Assembly (NCBI GenBank): GCA_045533555.1 | Contig: JAZSHZ010000112.1 | Span: 1 to 14,679 of the forward strand | Source of the DNA: SIG480 sp045533555 | GTDB taxonomy: Bacteria > Bacillota > Clostridia > Oscillospirales > JAAYXM01 | DNA length: 14,679 nucleotides | Direction: 5' to 3' | Part shown: positions 1-5,072 of the stretch, piece after piece | How positions within the stretch are numbered: position 1 is the first letter of the stretch | Layout: every line of letters starts with the position of its first letter | The notes under the pieces: model-generated | The model's database searches: none | What the model saw: only the letters and a program-made list of their open reading frames with translations | Told to the model about the DNA's origin: nothing | Translations under genes and position numbers: made by a program

Positions 1-467
1 ATAACGCGATGCCGACCTATAAGGGAGAAGAGCCGACGAAGGATAAGGATAAAACATATCGCTATGAGTTTGCGGGATGGGATCCTGCGCTTTCAAATGT
101 CATAACTGATATGACCTATTCGGCGGTATTCACCCCGATCGAGCTTCCGCCCGTTGCGGATCTCACGATTGTGACAACCGATTGCGACGAGGCGCAGAGC
201 TTCGTGTTCTCGGTCGAGAGCATTGATGATGCGGCGTTCGCTCCCATCGAGGTCGCAATCGTCGGAAACGGCTCGGCAACCATAAAGGAGATCCCGACGG
301 GAAAATATACGGTAACGGAAGAAAACGGCTGGACGTGGAGATATTCTGATGAATATGAAAAGTCGGTAACCGTCACCGCAGGCGAGGAGAACAAAGTAAC
401 GTTTTCAAATATAAATGAGCCGACAATCAAAAAATGGCTTTCAGGCCTCGCGGCATTGTTTAAATAA
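1..467 (+). CDS. C-terminal part of InlB-repeat surface protein (5' truncated by window)
   Basis: This is the 3' end of a gene that begins upstream; the reading frame is already open at base 3 and stops at 465-467. About the first 45 visible residues match the end of an InlB B-repeat (YRYEFAGWDP, then a TYSAVF strand). The next ~110 residues form a Cna-B/prealbumin-like beta domain, seen in the QSFVF, GNGSATIKEIPTGKYTVTEE and WTWRYS segments. The chain ends in KKWLSGLAALFK with no LPXTG motif or membrane anchor. By hand count it is about 70% identical over 152 residues to the end of the gene at 811-3645, so the two are tandem paralogues. Such proteins are normally secreted adhesin-like surface proteins; the ligand is unknown. 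The start and any signal peptide lie outside the window. Confidence 0.85.
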   Translation, partial: NAMPTYKGEEPTKDKDKTYRYEFAGWDPALSNVITDMTYSAVFTPIELPPVADLTIVTTDCDEAQSFVFSVESIDDAAFAPIEVAIVGNGSATIKEIPTGKYTVTEENGWTWRYSDEYEKSVTVTAGEENKVTFSNINEPTIKKWLSGLAALFK

Positions 468-470
468 AAA

Positions 471-502
471 ATGCAGAAACGGTTTTTGTTCCGTTTCTGC
501 AT
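471..502 (+). terminator. Hairpin after the first surface-protein gene
   Basis: A perfect 12-bp stem (471-482 with 491-502) closes an 8-base T-rich loop, starting 3 bases after the stop codon. The stem shares its GCAGAAACG/CGTTTCTGC core with the terminator at 3651-3682. On the plus strand the stem is followed by an A-run rather than a T-run, so termination in this direction may be weak. Read on the minus strand it is followed by five Ts, but no minus-strand gene is visible upstream of it. Confidence 0.6.
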
Positions 503-540
503 TAAAAAAACAGGTTGTAGAGTGTCCTTCCCTACGGGAT

Positions 541-563
541 AGGCTTCCCCTTGAGGGGAAGGC
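541..563. repeat. Short palindrome (CTTCCCC/GGGGAAG)
   Basis: CTTCCCC at 544-550 pairs with GGGGAAG at 555-561 around a TTGA loop. It follows a CCTTCCCTACGGGATAGG lead-in at 530-547. It is a non-coding GC-rich hairpin of the dispersed-repeat kind seen between genes in many Clostridia. It is the first of four hairpins in 541-750. Confidence 0.55.
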
Positions 564-597
564 TCTGACTCAAAAGACGGAACACCACACCAACCGT

Positions 598-637
598 GTA
601 GGGCTCGGCGCGGTGCATCATAAATGCTGCACCCTAC
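598..637. repeat. GTAGGG-headed palindrome 1
   Basis: GTAGGG at 598-603 can pair with CCCTAC at 632-637. Inside, GGTGCA at 612-617 can pair with TGCACC at 628-633; the two pairings overlap by two bases and are alternatives. It has the same GTAGGG head as the elements at 656-683 and 721-747 but a different hairpin body. It lies between genes and no coding function is seen. Confidence 0.5.
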
Positions 638-655
638 GTTTTACCGCAATCCCTT

Positions 656-683
656 GTAGGGGCGGGCGTCCCCGACCGCCCGC
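656..683 (+). repeat. REP-like palindromic element, plus-oriented copy
   Basis: A 28-base element whose reverse complement recurs at 3692-3719 with 26 of 28 positions identical. It is preceded by the small palindrome CCCTTGTAGGG (651-661) and followed at 687-695 by AACGTACAA, which also follows the other copy. Using element positions 1-28, a stem pairing 5-10 with 21-26 forms in both copies. The two differences (position 9 G to C, position 22 C to G) fall on one base pair and preserve it. In this copy a 7-bp alternative stem (7-13 with 22-28) is also possible. This is likely one member of a dispersed REP family associated with the transposase relic at 3684-3875. Confidence 0.65.
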
Positions 684-715
684 ATTAACGTACAAACTCG
701 CGGGAAACCGCAAAC

Positions 716-750
716 CCCTTGTAGGGCGCGGCGATTTTCGACGCGCCGTC
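716..750. repeat. GTAGGG-headed palindrome 3
   Basis: CCCTTGTAGGG (716-726) is the same head as at 651-661. It runs into GGCGCG (725-730), which pairs with CGCGCC (742-747), plus CGA (732-734) with TCG (738-740). It is another hairpin of the same cluster with its own body sequence. From here to the start codon at 811 I see no convincing -35/-10 pair. Confidence 0.5.
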
Positions 751-797
751 ATTCCCCCGAACCAAACCGCAGAAACGAACAAAGCAAACGGACTTTT

Positions 798-804
798 AAA
801 GGAG
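798..804 (+). promoter_or_regulatory. Ribosome binding site that fixes the start at 811
   Basis: AAAGGAG sits six bases before the ATG at 811, directly upstream of a typical signal peptide. The same frame stays open back to 415, but that extension would be translated through the hairpin and repeat cluster, so the ATG at 811 is preferred. Confidence 0.8.
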
Positions 805-810
805 TTTAAT

Positions 811-3645
811 ATGAAAAAGCGTATTATCATAAAGTCAATAATTGCTCTCACGCTCATCTTTGCAATGAGTGTGGGGATGTTGGCATCGGCGGACTCAAAT
901 ACGGCGGTTTTGCCCTCATCGAGTGGTACAACCCGAACTATTTTCGACGATCAGAGACGCGCAACATATCCGATATATGGCGCAACAACTGAATGGGGCG
1001 GAATGTTCCGAGCGGACTGGTATTTATATGAAGGGAATGCGAAAATCTCTGAAACTATACATACCAGTTGGATTGCAGCAGTCGGCGTTCAGTTTTCGAT
1101 GTCAAGTGACTATTATTGGTTTACTGTCGAATGCGATAGACTTTTAAACTATCCCACAGGCGGAAAAGATGCAAATGTCCAAAATGTTTCATTTGGTACA
1201 ATTGCAGGAAAACCGACGGTTAAATTCTATCGCCATTCAAATCTCATATACAGCGATAGCAAATACTGCACAGTAAGACAGGCATCGAAGCTTGCAATTG
1301 ACTGTGACAGAAACAAAGAACACGACACAACGACGCGCAGAGTTATGATATATGCAGACGGAAGCTTGATATCAAATAATACCTACACATTTCCGAATCG
1401 AGGAATGTGGGAATCCGATATGCTTGTTTCAGGTCTGAAAGCACCGTATTATAAATATAACGTTTCCATAGTTGACGGCTACTATCGTGTTGACCTCACA
1501 TCCCGCTATGCTGTTTCCGCTTCCGTGGCTGACAGCAAGGGTAGCGCAAGCGTTGCGACAAGCCCCGTTGATTACGGCGGAAGCACGACCGTAACCTTCT
1601 CCGCAAAGGCGGGTTACAATATCGCCTATATAACGGACACGGGAACAACGAAGGACATAACCGACGCCGCATCATATACCTATACGGTATCGAATATCAC
1701 AGCGGCTCGAAACATTGTCGCAACAACGACACCGATAAATTATTCAATCAGCTATAATCTTGACGGAGGCTCGGTTTCGGGCAACCCGGCAAACTATACT
1801 GTCGAGACTGCGACGTTTTCGCTCAAAAACCCGACGAAGCTCGGTTATACCTTCACCGGTTGGACGGGAACGGGACTTTCCTCGGCATCTACCTCTGTTT
1901 CTGTTGCAAAGGGAAGCACGGGCAACCGAAGCTATACTGCAAACTGGAGACTTAATACCTATACCGTCAATTATGAGGGCAACGGCGCGACAAGCGGAAG
2001 CACGGCAAGCCAGACCTTTTCGTGGAACGAATCAAAGGCGCTTTCTTCAAACGGCTTTAAAAGGGAACATAAGGTTACATACAATGCAAACGGCGGCAGT
2101 GCTTCAAAGACAGAAGAGACGGTTGCGGCAACCTTCAACGGCTGGGAAGACAGAAACAATATAATCTATAACGGAACGACATATCTCTGGTCGACCTTCG
2201 ATGCTCCGTATTATGCAAACAGATATACAGATTTGTATGCTGCCTTCGGATATAATAAATACAGCCTTGTTCAGCATTATAATAATCACGGCAAGGGAGA
2301 AAACAGAGATCCGATAATTCCCGGGGCCTCAAGCGATCCCACTGACAAAAACTATAAAAGAGATTATTACCGCGCAGACAGACTGACGGTTTCAAATCTC
2401 ACGACGACTGACGGCGCAACATTGACGATGTATGCAAACTGGACATTGAAAAATGTCACACTCCCGACGGCGACGAGAACGGGATATACTCTTGACGGTT
2501 GGTATAACGGCTCGACGAAGGTGGGGGATGCAGGCGCGGTATATACTCCGACGGCGAATGTCACACTCACCGCAAAATGGAACGCAAACACCTATAAGGT
2601 AACTCTTGATAATCAGGGCGCGACAACTGCGGGAACGACTGCATACTGGTATAAGTTCAACACGACGGAAACTGTCAACGGTGAGACGATTTATTATTGG
2701 ACAAACGAAGCTTGCACAAGTCCTCTTTCCGGCTACAAGATAACCGTTCCGACAAAGACGGGCTACACCTTCGGCGGCTACTATACCGCGACAAACGGCG
2801 GAGGAACGCAGTATGTCGATGCAAACGGCTATTGTGTCAATAACCTCTATGCTAAAGTTGCGGCAAACTCGACACTCTATGCAAAATGGACACCGATAAA
2901 TTATTCAATCAGCTATAATCTTGACGGAGGCTCGGTTTCGGGCAACCCGACAAGCTATAATGCCGATACTGCAACGTTTACGCTCAACAACCCGACGAAG
3001 GCGGGAAATGAGTTCCTCGGCTGGACGGGAAGTAACGGCACGACACCGCAGACAACGGTGACGATAGAAAAGGGAAGTACGGGCGATAAGTCCTACACCG
3101 CGAATTGGAAGAAAACGACGTTCACCGTCAAATGGGTAAACCATGACGGCACGGTGCTTGAAACGGACACGACAAATCTTGGCGATACCCCCGTCTATGA
3201 CGGAGCGACACCCGAAAAGGAAAAGGATAAGCAATATCGCTATGAATTCTCGGGCTGGAATCCCGAGGTCGTTCCCGCGACAGAGGATGCGACATATACG
3301 GCGGTGTTTAATGCAATCGAGCTTCCGCCCGTTGCGGAGCTTAAGATCGTGACGAGCGGGTGCAAGGAAACGCAGAGCTTTGTATTCATCGTCGAAAGCC
3401 TTGACGATGTTGATTTCGTTCCGCTCGAGGTCGCGCTCGTCGGAAACGGTCAGGCGATAATCAAGGATGTCCCGACGGGAAGATATACTGTCACGGAGGA
3501 GGATCCGTGGACATGGCGATATAGCGAAGAATATGAAAAATCGGTAACCGTTGTTGCAGACGAGGAAAACACGGTCACGTTTTCAAATATAAATGAGCCG
3601 ACAATCAAAAAATGGCTCTCAGGCCTCGCAGCATTGTTTAAATAA
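811..3645 (+). CDS. Secreted InlB-repeat surface protein, 944 aa
   Basis: Residues 1-27 are a signal peptide (basic MKKRIIIK start, hydrophobic core, likely cut after LASA). Residues ~28-215 form a Trp/Tyr-rich domain I do not recognise. Residues ~215-306 resemble a bacterial repeat beta domain ending in NITAARNIVATT. From ~307 to 835 there are several InlB B/Flg_new-type repeats, each with a YTVNYEGNG-like strand, a GYTFTGW motif and a closing YTANW or LYAKW. Residues ~836-944 are a Cna-B/prealbumin-like tail ending in KKWLSGLAALFK, shared with the gene ending at 467. There is no LPXTG, SLH or transmembrane anchor, so retention may depend on the tail or on partners. It is probably a cell-surface adhesion or matrix protein; the ligand is unknown. 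No clear promoter is seen upstream, so read-through from the preceding paralogue is possible. Confidence 0.9.
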   Translation: MKKRIIIKSIIALTLIFAMSVGMLASADSNTAVLPSSSGTTRTIFDDQRRATYPIYGATTEWGGMFRADWYLYEGNAKISETIHTSWIAAVGVQFSMSSDYYWFTVECDRLLNYPTGGKDANVQNVSFGTIAGKPTVKFYRHSNLIYSDSKYCTVRQASKLAIDCDRNKEHDTTTRRVMIYADGSLISNNTYTFPNRGMWESDMLVSGLKAPYYKYNVSIVDGYYRVDLTSRYAVSASVADSKGSASVATSPVDYGGSTTVTFSAKAGYNIAYITDTGTTKDITDAASYTYTVSNITAARNIVATTTPINYSISYNLDGGSVSGNPANYTVETATFSLKNPTKLGYTFTGWTGTGLSSASTSVSVAKGSTGNRSYTANWRLNTYTVNYEGNGATSGSTASQTFSWNESKALSSNGFKREHKVTYNANGGSASKTEETVAATFNGWEDRNNIIYNGTTYLWSTFDAPYYANRYTDLYAAFGYNKYSLVQHYNNHGKGENRDPIIPGASSDPTDKNYKRDYYRADRLTVSNLTTTDGATLTMYANWTLKNVTLPTATRTGYTLDGWYNGSTKVGDAGAVYTPTANVTLTAKWNANTYKVTLDNQGATTAGTTAYWYKFNTTETVNGETIYYWTNEACTSPLSGYKITVPTKTGYTFGGYYTATNGGGTQYVDANGYCVNNLYAKVAANSTLYAKWTPINYSISYNLDGGSVSGNPTSYNADTATFTLNNPTKAGNEFLGWTGSNGTTPQTTVTIEKGSTGDKSYTANWKKTTFTVKWVNHDGTVLETDTTNLGDTPVYDGATPEKEKDKQYRYEFSGWNPEVVPATEDATYTAVFNAIELPPVAELKIVTSGCKETQSFVFIVESLDDVDFVPLEVALVGNGQAIIKDVPTGRYTVTEEDPWTWRYSEEYEKSVTVVADEENTVTFSNINEPTIKKWLSGLAALFK
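1728..1788 (+). repeat. 61-bp exact direct repeat, copy 1
   Basis: These 61 bases are identical to 2889-2949, which lie 1,161 bases (387 codons) downstream in the same gene. The encoded TPINYSISYNLDGGSVSGNP starts an InlB-type repeat at residue 307. Exact DNA identity, including third positions, suggests recent duplication or gene conversion. Confidence 0.9.
2889..2949 (+). repeat. 61-bp exact direct repeat, copy 2
   Basis: Second copy of the repeat at 1728-1788, starting an InlB-type repeat at residue 694. The spacing is a whole number of codons, so recombination between the copies would delete 387 residues in frame. After the 61 identical bases the two repeats continue to resemble each other but diverge. 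Confidence 0.9.
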
Positions 3646-3650
3646 GAAGA

Positions 3651-3682
3651 AAGCAGAAACGAATTTTCGTTTCTGCTTTTTT
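3651..3682 (+). terminator. Intrinsic terminator of the 944-aa protein gene
   Basis: A 12-bp perfect stem (3651-3662 with 3667-3678) closes a 4-base loop and is followed directly by Ts, five bases after the stop codon. The core GCAGAAACG/CGTTTCTGC matches the hairpin after the first gene, so the terminator appears to have been duplicated with the gene tail. Confidence 0.85.
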
Positions 3683-3683
3683 G

Positions 3684-3875
3684 TACGTTTTGCGGGCCGT
3701 CGGGGACGCCGGCCCCTACGATGGGTTGTACGTTATCGAAACATTGTGCGGTATGCGGTGTTATATGCGATAAAATATGTTTTTTGCCTTGGGTACATAT
3801 TGTTATGAAATATCCGCCGCCCGATGAATAATCATATGTCATCAATCGCGGGTGTTTTCGTTTTGATAATTCCAT
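3684..3875 (-). pseudogene. REP-associated tyrosine transposase (IS200/Y1-like), N-terminal relic
   Basis: From an ATG at 3873-3875, with GGAG about eight bases upstream, the minus strand encodes MELSKRKHPRLMTYDYSSG, then YFITICTQGKKHIL. This is the characteristic N-terminus of RAYT/Y1 transposases, which make single-strand cuts at REP hairpins with a catalytic Tyr and an HUH histidine pair. Here only about 60 residues remain. The frame then runs into the terminator of the neighbouring gene, and the HUH motif and catalytic Tyr are absent, so it cannot be active. Residues 53-61 (VGAGVPDGP) are encoded exactly by the REP-like element at 3692-3719. It starts 21 bases beyond the AraC stop on the same strand. 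The family call rests on motif recognition only. Confidence 0.7.
3692..3719 (-). repeat. REP-like palindromic element, inverted copy inside the transposase relic
   Basis: The reverse complement matches 656-683 at 26 of 28 positions, and the two changes preserve one stem base pair. It begins exactly on a codon boundary of the relic. It is flanked on both sides by TTGTACGTT (3681-3689 and 3726-3734), which encode Asn-Val-Gln twice in the relic frame. The distance between these flanks is 45 bases, or 15 codons. Confidence 0.7.
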
Positions 3876-3895
3876 ATTCACACTCCACACACCCA

Positions 3896-4885
3896 TCACA
3901 ACTCATAAAAAAACTTCGGGATTCTTTCATAATCATCGCGCGTCATAATCATCAGCGGATAATCCTTGATATAGCTCTTTCTTCCGCGGCGCATATCGCG
4001 CGGGAGCCGATTCTGGGCGGTATATTTTTTTATTCTGTTTTCCATATAGCTCAGATCGCCGAAGCCGCAGATATCCGCGATATATGAAAGGGAATATGGC
4101 GAAAACGTCGCAAGAACGATTGCGTGGCGCACGCGGATTCTCTGCAGATAAACGGAAAATGTCGTCCCTGTGATGCGCTTTATATATCTGAAATAGTCCG
4201 TCTGGCAAAGCCCCGAGAGCGAGATGAGCTCCTCACGGGTGATTTTTGTTCCGAAATTGATGTTCATATAATAAACCGTTTTCAAAAGCGGAATATATTT
4301 TTCGCGGAGAAATTTTTCCGCGCGGCAGCAAACTTTTTCCGGAACTGCAAAAGGGGAGAGCGCAAAGAGCGATAAAAAGAGATTCTTATATGAAGAAAAA
4401 ATCTGCGGAGTTTTTGCCGAGTCAAATTCATAGAGCCTTTTAAAAATCGCATCCGCCGCCGCTTTTTCATCGCCCGAAAGGATATATTCGATTTTCGTTT
4501 CAAATCTGAGCTCTTCCGAAAAGGGGGAAAGGAAGGTAAAAACCGCGCACTGAAGCTCCGAAAGCTCCGAAAAATCGCGGAAGAGATTGAAGAGAAGATT
4601 CGTCTGATAAAGCTCGCATCCTCCATCATCGGCAATGGAGAAGAAGTGAGGAACTCCGGATGGAATAATGATGAGAGAGCCTGCCTTGCAGTTCATCGTC
4701 TCCTCGCCGACGGTATGGCAATATTCGCCCCCGGCGCAATACCATAGCTGCGGAAAATCGTGGTAATGCAGGAGTTCGTGGTAGTGCGTCTCGGAGCATT
4801 TGCGCGTCGTCGAGATCGGGATGCGTTCTTTGCGGAATCTGTCCCATATCGGGCTGAATCCGCGGTATACTGTTTCCTTTGGCAT
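3896..4885 (-). CDS. AraC-family transcriptional regulator with cupin sensor domain, 329 aa
   Basis: A cytoplasmic DNA-binding regulator. Residues ~34-110 form an AraC-type cupin pocket (HYHELLHYHDFPQLWYC, then AGSLIIIPSGVPHFFSI). Residues ~216-300 are the paired helix-turn-helix domain: LISLSGLCQTDYFRYIKRITG, then YLQRIRVRHA, then LSYIADICGFGDLSYMENRIKKY. The second half departs from consensus (TAQNRLPRDMRR where TGMSPSEYRR is usual), and about 30 extra residues follow. The start at 4885 is set by AAGGAGGTGA five bases upstream and by the promoter at 4907-4935; a longer frame reaching back to 5029 would begin upstream of that promoter. It is divergent from the giant lyase gene and is the natural candidate to control it, perhaps in response to a released sugar. 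The inducer cannot be inferred. Confidence 0.92.
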   Translation of the reverse strand: MPKETVYRGFSPIWDRFRKERIPISTTRKCSETHYHELLHYHDFPQLWYCAGGEYCHTVGEETMNCKAGSLIIIPSGVPHFFSIADDGGCELYQTNLLFNLFRDFSELSELQCAVFTFLSPFSEELRFETKIEYILSGDEKAAADAIFKRLYEFDSAKTPQIFSSYKNLFLSLFALSPFAVPEKVCCRAEKFLREKYIPLLKTVYYMNINFGTKITREELISLSGLCQTDYFRYIKRITGTTFSVYLQRIRVRHAIVLATFSPYSLSYIADICGFGDLSYMENRIKKYTAQNRLPRDMRRGRKSYIKDYPLMIMTRDDYERIPKFFYEL

Positions 4886-4890
4886 ATGGC

Positions 4891-4900
4891 TCACCTCCTT
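4891..4900 (-). promoter_or_regulatory. Strong Shine-Dalgarno of the AraC gene
   Basis: AAGGAGGTGA on the minus strand lies five bases before the ATG at 4885. It covers most of the predicted leader, because transcription from the promoter at 4907-4935 should begin at about 4900. Confidence 0.85.
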
Positions 4901-4906
4901 TTTCCG

Positions 4907-4935
4907 ATTATAGCAAAAATTACCCGATGTGTCCA
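4907..4935 (-). promoter_or_regulatory. Sigma-A-type promoter of the AraC gene
   Basis: On the minus strand, TGGACA (4935-4930) and a perfect TATAAT (4912-4907) are separated by 17 bases. The predicted start of transcription is near 4900, giving a leader of only about 15 bases, just long enough for the ribosome binding site. Confidence 0.75.
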
Positions 4936-4978
4936 TAGAAAAAAATAAAAAATGCGTAAGATATAAAGATTTTGTTTT

Positions 4979-5021
4979 TTGCAATATGGTATAGTTAAGG
5001 TGTGTAATTGCAATTATTGCA
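4979..5021 (+). promoter_or_regulatory. Candidate promoter and operator of the giant lyase gene
   Basis: TGGTATAGT (4987-4995) reads as an extended -10 with no good -35 at normal spacing, as expected for an activator-dependent promoter. An alternative is TTGCAA (4979-4984), 18 bases, then TGTAAT (5003-5008). TTGCAAT occurs twice in direct orientation (4979-4985 and 5008-5014, 29 bases apart). The second copy is part of a 13-base palindrome, TGCAATTATTGCA (5009-5021). These are plausible AraC-family half-sites; none is proven. Confidence 0.4.
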
Positions 5022-5057
5022 TTCCACAATAAAAAAATAAAACATTAACATATATCT

Positions 5058-5064
5058 AAGGAGG
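5058..5064 (+). promoter_or_regulatory. Ribosome binding site of the giant lyase gene
   Basis: AAGGAGG lies eight bases before the ATG at 5073, which begins a typical signal peptide. This sets the start of the long frame. Confidence 0.9.
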
Positions 5065-5072
5065 AAAAACAG

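Noticed and set aside
471..502. Small RNA gene at the hairpin after the first gene
   Set aside because: No promoter is visible, and its stem core is shared with the terminator at 3651-3682, so it is better read as a terminator-type hairpin.
598..750. CRISPR array from the regularly spaced GTAGGG hairpins
   Set aside because: The spacings (58 and 65 bases) and repeat bodies differ, the shared part is only 6-11 bases, and no cas genes are present.
415..810. In-frame extension of the 944-aa protein gene back to 415
   Set aside because: It would run through the tail of the preceding gene, a hairpin and the palindrome cluster. A signal peptide with a good ribbon of AAAGGAG upstream begins at 811.
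3450..3683. Continuation of the transposase frame into the surface-protein gene
   Set aside because: Past about 3684 the minus-strand frame is simply antisense to the terminator and tail of the 944-aa gene and loses all similarity to transposases.
4886..5029. Upstream extension of the AraC frame to 5029 on the minus strand
   Set aside because: It lies upstream of a strong promoter and ribosome binding site that point to the ATG at 4885, and the extra residues do not resemble the family.
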